Shown: positions 35,939 through 45,874, counted from the stretch's first letter. The stretch: DNA of 64,000 nt from Companilactobacillus tucceti DSM 20183 (GCF_001434665.1 NZ_AZDG01000002.1:83879-147878); one strand, 5' to 3'. Numbers and translations are program-made. Notes: generated by a model not told the origin, from the sequence alone.

Positions 35939-38287
35939 ATGTCAACAAAGGTAGGTATTCGACAATTAGTTGAGTTTGTTTTACGTAAAGGTGATTTAGT
36001 CGAAAATAAGAATAGTCAAAATACTGCCTTAGCTGGCGCAAGAATTCATCGAAAAATACAAAGTCAGCGTTCAACGGATTACGAAAGTGAAGTCTATCTT
36101 AAAAAAGCAGTAACTATGAATGATCAGGAATATATAATTTCAGGTCGTGCTGATGGTATTAAAAAAACTAAGGACTCAATATTGATTGAAGAGATTAAAA
36201 CGTCAGATCAAGCGTATGAGGATCTGTCTGATAATACTAATGATCTGTACTGGGGACAAGTGAAGGTTTATGGCTATCTATTGTTACAAGATGAGGACTT
36301 TGAAAAGGTTACTTTACAATTAACATATTTTCAGGTGACCACGGAGAAAGTAACAAAGATAAAAAAGGATTTTACTAAATCAGAATTGACCAAGTTCTTT
36401 GTTGATTTAATATCTGAGTATGAATATTGGTTAAAATTACGAGCAGATTTACGCAAGCAGCGTAACAAATCTATAAAAACTTTATCTTTTCCATTTCCAG
36501 AATTTCGTCCTGGGCAGCATGAATTAGCAGGGGCTGTATATAAAACAATTTATTTGCAAAAGAGGCTTTTCGTTGAAGCGCCTACTGGTACGGGTAAAAC
36601 CATTTCTACATTATTTCCAGCACTAAAAGCGATGGGTGAAGATTTGATTGAGCGTCTTTTTTATTTAACCGCTAAGCAAAGTACAAGACATGTTGCTGAA
36701 GACGCAGTTGAGATGATGATCAAAGATGGCCTACACATAAAATCCATTACTTTAACAGCCAAAGATCAAATACGTTTTCCAGAAGAAATGGATTTATTGC
36801 CAGAAGAAAATCCTTATATGATTGGTTATTATGATCGATTAAAACCAGCATTAAAAGATATGCTGACAAATGAAGAGTTATTAACTAGACCATTCATAGA
36901 AAAATACGCGAGAAAGCATACAGTTGATCCATTTGAATTTTCATTAGATGCATCTCTTTTTTGTGATGTTATAATTTGTGATTACAATTACTTGTTTGAT
37001 CCATTAGTTTATTTACAAAGATTCTTTACTGAAAGCGACCCTGATAATTTCTTTTTGATCGACGAAGCACATAATTTAGTGAGTCGGTCGAGGTCTATGT
37101 ATTCAGCTGAATTATCTAATCAACCTATAGATGATCTTTTAAAATTATCCAAATCAGATAAAAGTCAGGCAAGTGAAGATCTTCAAAAACAATTAAAAAA
37201 AGTACGACGTTGTTTTAAAGAGATAGCTAATGAATTGAAAAATCAAGAAGAATATATTTCAGATGAAGAACCTGAGAAGCTTTTAAAAGTATTGAGAAAA
37301 TTTGATGAATTTATTACTGACTGGATGCAAAAGCAAAACCCATCTGAATTGGTCAAATCAGTTCAAGATTATTTTTTTGATTGTCTTACTTTTGTCAAAA
37401 TAGGGAATTTATTCAATAAAAGCTATAATACAAGAATTGTTATTGATGGTAGAAAAGTGATCGTTAAACAATTGTGCCTCGATCCTAGTGACTTTTTAGA
37501 CCAATCTTTGCAACTAGGTTCAGGAGCTGTTTTATTTTCCGCAACTTTGACGCCGATGAATTATTATCAAAATGTATTAGGTGGAATCGAAAATAGTTTA
37601 GCTTATCGATTGCCGTCACCATTTCCACCAAAAAATCAGGATATATTGGTTACACAGTACATACAGACAACATATATTCAAAGAAAGTATAGTGAGAATG
37701 CCATTGTTACTAGCTTGAAGACATTAATAGAAGCGAAGACTGGAAATTACATGTTTTTCTTTCCTTCATATGGTTATCTTAGGCAAATTGAAGATGCATT
37801 TGAAAAAGTTTGTCCGGATATTAAGATAATAGAGCAAGAAAGTGAAATGGATGCGGTAAGTCGTCAGGAATTTTTGAATCAGTTTGAAGACGCTCCAAAA
37901 GAAACCATGGTGGGATTCTGTGTCTTGGGTGGTATATTTTCAGAAGGAATCGATTTAAACGGTGATAGATTAATTGGCGTTGGAATAATTAGTGTTGGGT
38001 TACCTGGATTAAGTTCAGAAAATAATTTAATTCGTGATTATTATGATCAGGAAGATAATAAAGGATTTGCTTATGCATATCAGTTGCCAGGGATGAATAA
38101 TGTTTTGCAGGCAGCAGGAAGATTGATCAGAAGTAGCAAAGATGTTGGAATCATATTGTTATTAGACCAAAGATTTGCGAATAGTAGATATACAAATTTA
38201 TTTCCAAATCATTGGCAGAATTATCGACTTATTCGTTCGATACCTCAGTTGCAAGATGAGGTTAGCAGATTTTGGGAAGATAAATGA
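35939..38287 (+). CDS. PD-(D/E)XK nuclease fused to DinG/XPD-like helicase, Fe-S cysteines lost
   Basis: A 782-residue DNA repair-type fusion. The N-terminal RecB/Cas4-like nuclease domain (about 1-185) shows His37, Asp72 (GRADGI), Glu85-x-Lys87 (EEIKTS) and QVKVYGY (residues 107-113). The superfamily 2 Rad3/XPD helicase follows: Walker A APTGTGKT (214-221), DEAH (375-378) and a final QAAGRLIRS motif VI. Between Walker A and DEAH, relatives carry four Fe-S cysteines. Here the first position is Arg279 (KDQIR), the fourth is Asp330 (VDPFEFSLD) and the two between are also non-cysteine. The ATG at 35939 follows AGAGGAG. A LexA-like box lies in its promoter. The function in repair is inferred from the family. 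Confidence 0.85.
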   Translation: MSTKVGIRQLVEFVLRKGDLVENKNSQNTALAGARIHRKIQSQRSTDYESEVYLKKAVTMNDQEYIISGRADGIKKTKDSILIEEIKTSDQAYEDLSDNTNDLYWGQVKVYGYLLLQDEDFEKVTLQLTYFQVTTEKVTKIKKDFTKSELTKFFVDLISEYEYWLKLRADLRKQRNKSIKTLSFPFPEFRPGQHELAGAVYKTIYLQKRLFVEAPTGTGKTISTLFPALKAMGEDLIERLFYLTAKQSTRHVAEDAVEMMIKDGLHIKSITLTAKDQIRFPEEMDLLPEENPYMIGYYDRLKPALKDMLTNEELLTRPFIEKYARKHTVDPFEFSLDASLFCDVIICDYNYLFDPLVYLQRFFTESDPDNFFLIDEAHNLVSRSRSMYSAELSNQPIDDLLKLSKSDKSQASEDLQKQLKKVRRCFKEIANELKNQEEYISDEEPEKLLKVLRKFDEFITDWMQKQNPSELVKSVQDYFFDCLTFVKIGNLFNKSYNTRIVIDGRKVIVKQLCLDPSDFLDQSLQLGSGAVLFSATLTPMNYYQNVLGGIENSLAYRLPSPFPPKNQDILVTQYIQTTYIQRKYSENAIVTSLKTLIEAKTGNYMFFFPSYGYLRQIEDAFEKVCPDIKIIEQESEMDAVSRQEFLNQFEDAPKETMVGFCVLGGIFSEGIDLNGDRLIGVGIISVGLPGLSSENNLIRDYYDQEDNKGFAYAYQLPGMNNVLQAAGRLIRSSKDVGIILLLDQRFANSRYTNLFPNHWQNYRLIRSIPQLQDEVSRFWEDK

Positions 38288-38353
38288 TTCTTATGAATAA
38301 TTAAATGAGATTCATAGTTAATCACGTTAAGTGATAAAATCTAAAATTATTTT

Positions 38354-38390
38354 TAAGTTCTTAATTAAATTTGGTTAAGAGCTTATTTTT
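38354..38390 (+). terminator. AT-rich terminator of the nuclease-helicase gene
   Basis: Stem TAAGTTCTTAA at 38354-38364 pairs with TTAAGAGCTTA at 38375-38385 (one G-U pair), followed by TTTTTATTTT. Weak but well placed. Confidence 0.6.
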
Positions 38391-38573
38391 ATTTTCAATA
38401 TTCGCTGCAAGTATAATATAATGATATCTGATGTTAATATTTATTTGAGAAAATATGTTTTAACAAATAAAATAGCTGAAAACTTTGGTGTACCAGTATA
38501 ATACTCTGATTAATTTCTGTTATACTTTAACCAATAAACAATGAAAAACCCTATATCGTGAAAGAGGGATACA
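38391..38573. other. Promoter region of the DegV gene
   Basis: An AT-rich stretch with several -10-like sequences: overlapping TATAAT copies at 38412-38417 and 38417-38422, another TATAAT near 38499, and TATACT near 38521. No -35 is convincing. No gene or riboswitch consensus is seen. Confidence 0.45.
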
Positions 38574-39416
38574 ATGAGTAAAGTAAAAATCATCACCGAT
38601 TCATCAATTCAAATAACTCCTGAGGAAATAAAGAAGTACGATATTGGAGTTGTACCTTTGACAATTAATATCGATGACAAAACATATACCGACGGAGTTG
38701 ACATTACGCGTGAAGAGTTCGTTAAAGAAATGGATTCTTCAAAAGAATTACCTAAGACTTCACAACCATCAATTGGTACCTTTATGAAGGTTATTGATGA
38801 TATATCAGAAGATTATACTGATATTCTTTCAATCAATATGACTGAGTCAATTAGTGGGACCGTTAACGCGGCTAGACAAGTGGCTGAAATGACTGACAAG
38901 CATATGGAAGTTGTTGATTCAGAATTTACTGATCGTGCTTTAGCATTTCAAGTTATTAAGGCTGCCCAATTGTCCCAAGAAGGTAAATCTATTGATGAGA
39001 TAAAAAAAGCCATCAAGAAAGTTAGAGAAGAAACACGTTTATATATGGGTGTTACAAGTATTGAAAACATCTTGCGTGGTGGACGATTGAGTAGATTTGC
39101 TAGTACTTTATCAACATTATTGAATATCAATGTTGTTTTGACTTTAAAAAATAACAGTTTGGACATTGCTAAACGAGGTCGTGGTAGAAAGACTATCGAG
39201 AAATATATGAGTAATGTTATGGAAGAAATTAAAGGACTAGAAAATATCAAAGCTATTGGTATTTCTTATGTTGATAAACTTGATTATGTAAATGAATTGA
39301 AGGAAAAACTTAAGGAAATAGTTCCTGATGTTCCATTGCTTATTAGAGTTACTAGCCCTGTAATTGCAACACATGCCGGTTCAGGTGCTTTTGCAATTGA
39401 ATTTTATACAGAATAA
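38574..39416 (+). CDS. DegV-family fatty-acid-binding protein
   Basis: A 280-residue DegV/FakB-type protein. The family motif IITDSSIQI is at residues 6-14, with SQPSIGTF (62-69), the NMTESISGT motif and GGRLSRFAS near residue 169. DegV/FakB proteins bind a fatty acid in the cleft between two domains and present it to the kinase FakA for phosphorylation, feeding phospholipid synthesis. Which fatty acid is bound cannot be told. GAGGGATACA before the ATG provides the ribosome binding site. It is monocistronic, ending in a terminator. Confidence 0.9.
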   Translation: MSKVKIITDSSIQITPEEIKKYDIGVVPLTINIDDKTYTDGVDITREEFVKEMDSSKELPKTSQPSIGTFMKVIDDISEDYTDILSINMTESISGTVNAARQVAEMTDKHMEVVDSEFTDRALAFQVIKAAQLSQEGKSIDEIKKAIKKVREETRLYMGVTSIENILRGGRLSRFASTLSTLLNINVVLTLKNNSLDIAKRGRGRKTIEKYMSNVMEEIKGLENIKAIGISYVDKLDYVNELKEKLKEIVPDVPLLIRVTSPVIATHAGSGAFAIEFYTE

Positions 39417-39447
39417 ACATAACGATTTTTGATCGTATTTATATACA

Positions 39448-39486
39448 AAGAGGGTGAGAGATAGATTCTGTCTTACCCTCTTTTTT
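39448..39486 (+). terminator. Terminator of the DegV gene
   Basis: Stem AAGAGGGTgAGA pairs with TCTtACCCTCTT and is followed by a T run. Confidence 0.88.
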
Positions 39487-39502
39487 GAAAGATGGATTAT
39501 AT

Positions 39503-40357
39503 ATGAAAAAAAGAAATATATGGATTTTAGTAATAATTATTGTTGTATTAATTGGTGGTGGAGTTGGCTACTACTATTTTAATAATCAAAATAGTTCAAA
39601 GACTACCCAAGTGATTAAGAAATCAAAGCCTAAAAAAATTAAGAAAAAGGTAAATCCGAATAAGTCTCAAATAAATATTGTCGCTGTAGGAGATTCTTTA
39701 ACACAAGGTGTCGGGGATTCTAAAAAAGTGGGTGGCGGATATGTCACTAGACTTAAACAAGATATCGCGAAGAAATACAAAGTTAAAACTAATGCATACA
39801 ACTATGGAGTGTCAGGGGATACAAGTACACAAATCATTTCTAGGATCAAGTCAGATAGGAAAATGCATCAAGATCTACCGAAGGCGGATGTGATTACTGT
39901 AACTGTTGGTGGAAATGACTTTATGCATTTGTTACAAAAGAAGGGTATTGATTTAACAGAAACAGATATTACTAATGAAGAGAAACAATTTGATGTTAGA
40001 CTGAAGAATTTATTAGATGATTTAAGATACTATAATAGTGATGCACCAATATATTTAATTGGTATTTATAATCCGTTTAGTATTTATTTATCTAATGTAA
40101 AAAATGCTAAAACAGCATTTATCAATTGGAATAAGGCATCCGCTCAAGTAGCGAGTGAAGAAAAGTTAACTTATTTTGTTGATATAAATAATCTTTATCA
40201 GACTAAAAAAGTAGATAAAGAAGCTAAAAAGACGGGAACAAATCCATATCTATATAACAAAGACCATTTCCATCCAAATGGTACTGGTTATGATATGATG
40301 ACCGCAAAAGTTTTTGAAGAAGTAAGTAAAACAACGAAAGATTGGCTGATTAAATAA
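39503..40357 (+). CDS. SGNH/GDSL hydrolase, YpmR-like
   Basis: A 284-residue membrane-anchored extracellular esterase. A basic start and a hydrophobic helix (residues 6-26) anchor it. A lysine-rich linker (33-53) leads to the SGNH domain: nucleophile Ser65 in VGDSLTQG, the block II glycine in NYGVSGDTS, block III GGND, and catalytic Asp254 and His257 (DHFH). It resembles Bacillus YpmR, a lipase/acylhydrolase-like protein. The substrate is unknown; wall or membrane ester bonds are likely. The ATG at 39503 is chosen because the earlier frame overlaps the terminator. Its stop overlaps the ypmS start (TAATGA), so translation is coupled. Confidence 0.87.
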   Translation: MKKRNIWILVIIIVVLIGGGVGYYYFNNQNSSKTTQVIKKSKPKKIKKKVNPNKSQINIVAVGDSLTQGVGDSKKVGGGYVTRLKQDIAKKYKVKTNAYNYGVSGDTSTQIISRIKSDRKMHQDLPKADVITVTVGGNDFMHLLQKKGIDLTETDITNEEKQFDVRLKNLLDDLRYYNSDAPIYLIGIYNPFSIYLSNVKNAKTAFINWNKASAQVASEEKLTYFVDINNLYQTKKVDKEAKKTGTNPYLYNKDHFHPNGTGYDMMTAKVFEEVSKTTKDWLIK

Positions 40358-40947
40358 TGAAGAAGAATTATTGGAAATATGCATTTATAGCACTTGTAGC
40401 AGTTTTGGTAGTAGGTTTAGGAATCATTGGTACTAAAGTTATGAGTGCACCTAGTGAAACCTATAAAGTTACATCAAAAATTGACTCAAGCGATAGTGTT
40501 TTCACTGTAAACATGAATAAATCAGAAGCCAACAAAATGGCGCAATATTATTTGAAACATACTTTAAATGATGGTAAAACTCAGTATCAATTAAAACTTA
40601 AAAAGGATGCTGAATTAACTGGTGCAATTGCCTTTTTAGGATCTAAGATACATTTTAATTTAGTTATGCAACCATATGCTAAGACTAATGGGGATGTACT
40701 ATTGAAAGCTAAGAAATTAAAGATTGGTGATTTGTCATTGCCAATAACTTTTGTTATGAATTATATTAAGAATAGCTTTAAAGTTCCTGATTGGGTTAGT
40801 GTTAATGGTCAAGATAAAACAATTCTGTTAAAATTCACTAAGTTTACTACAAAAGAAGGATACGGAATTAGAGCTAAAAATATAGATTTGAAACATGACA
40901 AATTAACATTTCTTGTTATGAATGAGAAAATAACTAATAATCAGTAA
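40357..40947 (+). CDS. YpmS-family membrane-anchored protein
   Basis: A 196-residue protein with one N-terminal membrane helix (about residues 7-29) and an extracellular domain of the YpmS/DUF2140 family, recognisable from VTSKIDSSDSVFTVNMNKSEANKMAQYYL and the conserved pairing with an upstream YpmR-like SGNH hydrolase. The function is unknown; the constant pairing suggests both act on the same cell-surface component. The ATG overlaps the ypmR-like stop, and yozE follows after 11 bp. Confidence 0.8.
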   Translation: MKKNYWKYAFIALVAVLVVGLGIIGTKVMSAPSETYKVTSKIDSSDSVFTVNMNKSEANKMAQYYLKHTLNDGKTQYQLKLKKDAELTGAIAFLGSKIHFNLVMQPYAKTNGDVLLKAKKLKIGDLSLPITFVMNYIKNSFKVPDWVSVNGQDKTILLKFTKFTTKEGYGIRAKNIDLKHDKLTFLVMNEKITNNQ

Positions 40948-40958
40948 AGGAATAAAAT

Positions 40959-41183
40959 ATGAAACGAAGCTTTTATGAATATTTGATGACTTTGAGAAAT
41001 ACAGAAAGTGTTGAACCTGAAGCTGAATTTGCTAATAATGCTTTTAGGGATCAATCTTTTCCAAAACATGAACAAGACTATGAAAAGTTATCCGAATATT
41101 TAGAGTTAAATGCGGGTTATTTACCCAGTATGACAATATTTGATGAAGTTTTTGAAAAATATCAATATACAGATAGGAAATAG
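40959..41183 (+). CDS. YozE-family (UPF0346) SAM-like protein
   Basis: A 74-residue soluble protein of the YozE family, marked by SFYEYLMTLR at the start and the FPKHEQDYEKLSEYLE region. It has a small four-helix SAM-like fold; its role is unknown. It lies 11 bp after the ypmS-like gene and 10 bp before rbgA, with AAGGAAT as ribosome binding site, so it belongs to this plus-strand cluster. Confidence 0.85.
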   Translation: MKRSFYEYLMTLRNTESVEPEAEFANNAFRDQSFPKHEQDYEKLSEYLELNAGYLPSMTIFDEVFEKYQYTDRK

Positions 41184-41193
41184 GTGAATATAT

Positions 41194-42048
41194 ATGGTGA
41201 TGCAATGGTACCCAGGTCATATGAATAAGGCTAAAAATCAAGTTCAAGACCGACTAAAAATGGTTGATATTGTTCTAGAAATTGTGGATGCAAGATTACC
41301 ATTTTCTTCTAGAAATCCTGTATTGGAACAAATAATCGACCAAAAGAAACATATTATTATTTTAAATAAAGCTGATTTGGCTGATCCTAAATTGACCAAA
41401 GATTGGAAAGTTAATTTTGAACAAGAAGGTACCAAATCAGTAGAATTAGATGCAAAACACAATAAAGGTTTAGGAAAAATCAAAGATTTGATTCGTGGAG
41501 AGTTGTCGGAAAAAATAGCTAGATATGAATCTAACGGCGTTAAGAATTATCGTATAAAGGCAATGTGTGTCGGAATTCCTAACGTTGGTAAGTCAACAAT
41601 CTTAAATCGTATTGTTGGTAAAAATGTTGCTGTGACCGGTAATAAACCAGGTGTTACTAAGAACCAAAATTGGTTGAAGACAGACTTAGGAATCGACCTT
41701 TTGGATACACCAGGTATCTTGTGGCCTAAAATTGATGATCCCAAAGTGGGCATGAAGTTAGCTTTATCAGGTGCAATCAAGGATAAAATATACTCACCTG
41801 ATGATGTAGCTATTTATGCTTTAAATTTCTTAGAAACTTATTATATTGATCAATTAATGGAAGTCTATAAGCTAGATCGTACTGATCTTTACAATAGTAC
41901 AACTCCTGAATTACTAATGGATCTAACAAAGAAATTTGGTTATAAAGATGATTATGACAAGGCTTCTAGGAAAATTATCAATGATGTTAGAAAATTAAGA
42001 TTTGGCCGTGTTACTTTTGATGTACCAGGTGAATTTTATGAAGAATAG
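41194..42048 (+). CDS. rbgA: Ribosome-assembly GTPase RbgA (YlqF)
   Basis: A 284-residue circularly permuted GTPase needed for late 50S assembly. WYPGHMNKA (residues 5-13) is the family start. The permuted order is seen as NKAD (G4) before the P-loop GIPNVGKST (G1, about residue 128) and then DTPG (G3). The C-terminal helical domain binds rRNA. The ATG at 41194 lies behind AGGTGAATATAT. rnhB starts inside its 3' end, overlapping by 11 bp; the rbgA-rnhB pair is conserved in Firmicutes. Confidence 0.95.
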   Translation: MVMQWYPGHMNKAKNQVQDRLKMVDIVLEIVDARLPFSSRNPVLEQIIDQKKHIIILNKADLADPKLTKDWKVNFEQEGTKSVELDAKHNKGLGKIKDLIRGELSEKIARYESNGVKNYRIKAMCVGIPNVGKSTILNRIVGKNVAVTGNKPGVTKNQNWLKTDLGIDLLDTPGILWPKIDDPKVGMKLALSGAIKDKIYSPDDVAIYALNFLETYYIDQLMEVYKLDRTDLYNSTTPELLMDLTKKFGYKDDYDKASRKIINDVRKLRFGRVTFDVPGEFYEE

Positions 42049-42808
42049 CTTAACCATCAAAGATGTTAAAGAAATGCTAGAAGATGGTGTAAGTGCAGAA
42101 CAACTAGAAAATTTTAAAAATGATTCTCGAGTTGGCGTACAAAAATTGTTAGTTCAATTTGAAAAGAGAAGAACGCAAAAGATTGAACTATTAGAAAAAT
42201 TTGAAGCAAAGAAGCAATACGAGAAAAGCTTTTGGGAACATGATCTTTTAGTTGCTGGTGTTGATGAGGTTGGTCGTGGTCCACTAGCTGGTCCGGTTGT
42301 AACTGCAGCGGTTATTTTAGCGTCCGATAATACACTTTATGAAGTCGATGATTCTAAAAAATTATCGGAGAAAAAAAGAGAAGATCTGTATCGTCAGATT
42401 TGTGAGCAAGCAATTGATATTAGTATTGGTGTTGGCAGTCCTAAATTGATCGATCAGGAGAATATATATCACGCTACAGAACTTGTTATGAAAGATGCAA
42501 TCGAAGGTTTGTACGTTAAGCCCGACCATATCCTGGTAGATGCCATGAAAATACCAGTTAATATTGGCCAAACTAAGCTTTATAAAGGCGACTCAAAGTC
42601 ATTGAGTATTGGTGCAGCTAGTATTGTTGCTAAAGTGGCTCGAGATCATTTGATGAATATGTATGCTAAAATTTATCCAGAATTCAATTTTACTCATAAT
42701 GATGGTTATGGAACAAAAGAGCACTTGGATGCGTTGAATAAATACGGTAGAACTTCGATACATCGTTTAAGCTTTTCACCTGTAAAACAAGTTAATAAAA
42801 TATATTAA
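42038..42808 (+). CDS. rnhB: Ribonuclease HII
   Basis: Removes RNA from RNA-DNA hybrids and single ribonucleotides from DNA. The protein is 256 residues with the ATG at 42038, inside the rbgA end; a longer frame from 42002 would run deep into rbgA. The catalytic motif GVDEVGRGPLAGP has Asp76 and Glu77. DDSKKLSEKKR, GAASIVAKVARD and a C-terminal THNDGYGT complete the family marks. The first 60 residues are the N-terminal substrate-binding extension of Firmicutes RNase HII. It is translationally coupled with rbgA. Confidence 0.95.
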   Translation: MKNSLTIKDVKEMLEDGVSAEQLENFKNDSRVGVQKLLVQFEKRRTQKIELLEKFEAKKQYEKSFWEHDLLVAGVDEVGRGPLAGPVVTAAVILASDNTLYEVDDSKKLSEKKREDLYRQICEQAIDISIGVGSPKLIDQENIYHATELVMKDAIEGLYVKPDHILVDAMKIPVNIGQTKLYKGDSKSLSIGAASIVAKVARDHLMNMYAKIYPEFNFTHNDGYGTKEHLDALNKYGRTSIHRLSFSPVKQVNKIY

Positions 42809-42848
42809 ACACTACTTTCGTAATTTTATTTAAGAAAGTGGTGTTTTT
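42807..42848 (+). terminator. Terminator of rnhB, overlapping the dprA ribosome binding site
   Basis: Stem AAACACTACTTTC at 42807-42819 and GAAAGTGGTGTTT at 42834-42846, with a T run. The only purine-rich sequence before dprA, AAGTGGTG, is inside the 3' arm. Confidence 0.8.
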
Positions 42849-42851
42849 ATT

Positions 42852-43673
42852 ATGGATAAATTAACTGAAGTTTTGATAAAATGTCGAATGACCAAGATGG
42901 TCTCGAATCAAGATATGCTTAAAATTATAAAAAAATCTATAAAAAGTGCTAATCTAGAAAAGGATGCACTTAAATTAATGGAAGAACATTTTTCAAAAAT
43001 GGATTTTGACCAGTTTCTTCTATTATTTAATGGATTTAATGTAAAAAAAATTCAGGCTATAAATTACTTAAGTGAAGAGTATCCTGATATTTTGCGAGAA
43101 ATCTATAATCCACCGGCTCTTTTGTTTTATCAAGGACGAATTGAGCTGCTTAAAACTAAAACGATTGCAATGATTGGAGCAAGATCAGCAAGTAATTATG
43201 GAATAAGCTGTGTTGATGGTCTTGTACCAAACTTAATTGACCGTTATACTATTGTGAGCGGTTTAGCAAACGGTATTGATGGACAAGCACATCACTGTGC
43301 TGTTGCTAATGGAGGTAACACAATAGCTGTTATCGGTACTGGATTAAACTGCTTTTATCCTCATAATAATAAATATTTGCAAAGACAAATTGCCAACTAT
43401 GGATTAGTGTTAAGTGAATATCCTCCAGATACTTTAGCTAATCCTTGGCATTTCCCGCAACGAAATCGTATTATTGCTGGTATAAGCCAGAGTGTGATCG
43501 TCGTTGAGGCTAAAAATCGTAGTGGAGCTCTAATAACGGCTAATATTGCGCTTGAAAACAACCGAGAAATTTATGCTATTCCTGGTAGAGTTGATTCTAA
43601 ACTCTCGGATGGCTGTAATCAGTTGATATTTGACGGTGCAACGCCACTTTTAAATATTGATATTTTAAAATAA
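42852..43673 (+). CDS. dprA: DNA-processing protein DprA
   Basis: Binds incoming single-stranded DNA during natural transformation and loads RecA. It has 273 residues; the Rossmann-like core is complete, with ARSASNYG, SGLANGIDGQAHH, GTGLNCFYPHNN, SEYPP and FPQRNRIIAG. The N-terminal helical part (1-70) is present, but there is no C-terminal winged helix. The ATG at 42852 is only three bases after the terminator T run, and its ribosome binding site lies in the hairpin arm, so translation may depend on read-through or unfolding. Competence in this organism is not shown by this gene alone. Confidence 0.92.
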   Translation: MDKLTEVLIKCRMTKMVSNQDMLKIIKKSIKSANLEKDALKLMEEHFSKMDFDQFLLLFNGFNVKKIQAINYLSEEYPDILREIYNPPALLFYQGRIELLKTKTIAMIGARSASNYGISCVDGLVPNLIDRYTIVSGLANGIDGQAHHCAVANGGNTIAVIGTGLNCFYPHNNKYLQRQIANYGLVLSEYPPDTLANPWHFPQRNRIIAGISQSVIVVEAKNRSGALITANIALENNREIYAIPGRVDSKLSDGCNQLIFDGATPLLNIDILK

Positions 43674-43709
43674 TCTTTGTTAAATGAATAATTAAATGTA
43701 TCATTTAAA

Positions 43710-43738
43710 TTGACAAATCAGAAATCGATACTTAATAT
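43710..43738 (+). promoter_or_regulatory. Promoter of the topA operon
   Basis: Perfect TTGACA at 43710-43715 and TAATAT at 43733-43738 with a 17-bp spacer. It lies about 50 bp upstream of topA. Confidence 0.75.
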
Positions 43739-43789
43739 ATGGAACAGTTTTCTATTTCTAATTGATTCATTCAGAAAGGAGCACTTTGC

Positions 43790-45874
43790 GTGCCATCAAA
43801 ACAAAAGAATTTGGTGATCGTAGAATCACCATCAAAGGCAAAAACAATTGAGAAGTATTTAGGTCGTAATTATCATGTTGTAGCTAGTCTAGGACATGTT
43901 CGTGATTTACCTAAAAGCCAGATGGGAATAGACTTTGATCATGATTATGAGCCTAAGTATATTTCTATTCGTGGTAAAGGTCCTGTAATTAAGGACTTGA
44001 AAAAAGAAGCTAAGAAAGCTAAAAGAGTTTATCTTGCAGCCGATCCGGATCGTGAAGGAGAAGCCATAGCATGGCATGTTTCTCATTTATTAGGTTTGGA
44101 TTCAGAAGACAAAAATCGTGTTGTGTTTAATGAAATAACTAAAGATACTGTTAAACAAGCGTTCAAGTCTCCACGCAGCATTGATATGAATCTAGTAGAT
44201 GCTCAACAAGCTAGACGTGTTCTGGATAGAATCGTTGGATACTCAATTTCCCCAATTCTTTGGGCAAAAGTTAAAAAAGGTCTTAGTGCCGGACGTGTTC
44301 AATCTATAGCTTTGAAATTAGTTATTGAACGTGAAAAGTCAATTAAGAAGTTTATTCCAGAAGAATATTGGTCAATTGAATCAACTTTTAAGCATGATAA
44401 AGATGTTTTCAATGCCAATTTCTATGGTATAGATAATAAAAAAACAGAATTAAAAAATAACGATCAAGTTAAAGAAGTTTTATCTCGTGTAGATAAGAGT
44501 AAAGACTTTGTCGTTGAGAAAGTTTCTAAGAAGGAACGTAAGCGATTACCTGCTGCACCATTTACAACAAGTTCACTTCAACAAGAAGCTAACCGTCGTT
44601 TAAACTATAAAACTAGAAAAACTATGATGGTTGCTCAGCAATTATATGAGGGAATAAATTTAGGACGTAAAGAAGGTACCGTTGGTCTAATTACTTATAT
44701 GCGTACTGATTCAAAACGTATCTCTAAAGTTGCTCAAACTGAAGCTTCTGATTTTATTCATGAAGAATACGGTGAACCATTTGCAGCTGTTAAGAAACGT
44801 CAAGACAAAAACCAAGAAGGTGCCCAAGATGCGCATGAGGCCATTAGACCATCATCAGTCTTCCGTACACCTAAGTCATTAAAAGATATATTGAGTCGTG
44901 ATCAATATCGTTTGTATGAATTGATTTGGTCAAGGTTTGTTGCTAGTCAAATGACACCAGCTGTTTACGATACAATGTCAGTTGATTTGACTCAAAATGG
45001 AGTCAAGTTTAGAGCTAATGGTTCTAAAATGAAATTTGCTGGTTATCGTAAGGTATATCAAAGTACTGCAGAATCCAATAAAAAGGACAATATTTTACCA
45101 GAATTAGTTGAAGGGGATAAAGCTAAGTTACAAGCTAATAATCCGGCTCAACATTTCACTCAACCACCTGCAAGATATACTGAAGCATCTCTTGTTAAAG
45201 CCTTGGAAGAAAATGGCGTTGGTCGTCCTTCAACGTATGCTCCTACAATTGATACTATTCAAAGACGTTATTACGTTAAATTAAATGGTAAGAGTTTTGA
45301 GCCTACAGAATTAGGTGAAATAGTAGATAATTTGATTCAAAATTATTTCCCAGATATCGTAAACATTGACTTTACAGCTCATTTAGAAGATGAACTTGAT
45401 GAAATCGAAGAAGGTAAAGAGGATTGGGTAAAAGTTGTAGATAGTTATTACAAACCATTTGCAAAAGAACTTGAGTCTGCTGAATCTAAGATTGAAAAAG
45501 TTCAAATTAAAGATGAACCTGCAGGTATGGATTGTGATATTTGTGGAGCTCCAATGGTCGTTAAAATGGGACGATATGGAAAGTTTTATGCTTGTTCCAG
45601 ATTCCCAGATTGTCGCAACACTAAACCTATTGTTAAAGAAATTGGTGTTATTTGTCCTAAATGTAAAAAAGGACAAGTAATTGAGAGAAAATCTAAGAAG
45701 AATCGAATTTTTTATGGTTGTTCAAGATATCCAGATTGTGACTTTGTTTCTTGGGACAAACCAATTGGACGTGATTGTCCTAAAGATGGTCACTACTTGG
45801 TTGAAAAGAAGGTCAAAGGTGGCCGCCAAGTTATTTGTCCAAATGGTGATTATGAAGAGGACATTCAAAAATAA
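43790..45874 (+). CDS. topA: DNA topoisomerase I
   Basis: A type IA topoisomerase relaxing negative supercoils. It has 694 residues. The TOPRIM domain contains [17 protein letters not shown] at the start and [13 protein letters not shown]. The catalytic tyrosine is Tyr303 in ITYMRTDS. Three C-terminal zinc-ribbon-like repeats follow: CDIC...C near 580-610, CPKC...C near 625-650, and a weaker CPKDG...C at the end. The GTG start at 43790 has AAAGGAGC upstream. xerC begins at the base right after its stop codon, so topA-xerC-hslV-hslU form one operon. A trmFO gene, common between topA and xerC in relatives, is absent. Confidence 0.97.
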   Translation: MPSKQKNLVIVESPSKAKTIEKYLGRNYHVVASLGHVRDLPKSQMGIDFDHDYEPKYISIRGKGPVIKDLKKEAKKAKRVYLAADPDREGEAIAWHVSHLLGLDSEDKNRVVFNEITKDTVKQAFKSPRSIDMNLVDAQQARRVLDRIVGYSISPILWAKVKKGLSAGRVQSIALKLVIEREKSIKKFIPEEYWSIESTFKHDKDVFNANFYGIDNKKTELKNNDQVKEVLSRVDKSKDFVVEKVSKKERKRLPAAPFTTSSLQQEANRRLNYKTRKTMMVAQQLYEGINLGRKEGTVGLITYMRTDSKRISKVAQTEASDFIHEEYGEPFAAVKKRQDKNQEGAQDAHEAIRPSSVFRTPKSLKDILSRDQYRLYELIWSRFVASQMTPAVYDTMSVDLTQNGVKFRANGSKMKFAGYRKVYQSTAESNKKDNILPELVEGDKAKLQANNPAQHFTQPPARYTEASLVKALEENGVGRPSTYAPTIDTIQRRYYVKLNGKSFEPTELGEIVDNLIQNYFPDIVNIDFTAHLEDELDEIEEGKEDWVKVVDSYYKPFAKELESAESKIEKVQIKDEPAGMDCDICGAPMVVKMGRYGKFYACSRFPDCRNTKPIVKEIGVICPKCKKGQVIERKSKKNRIFYGCSRYPDCDFVSWDKPIGRDCPKDGHYLVEKKVKGGRQVICPNGDYEEDIQK

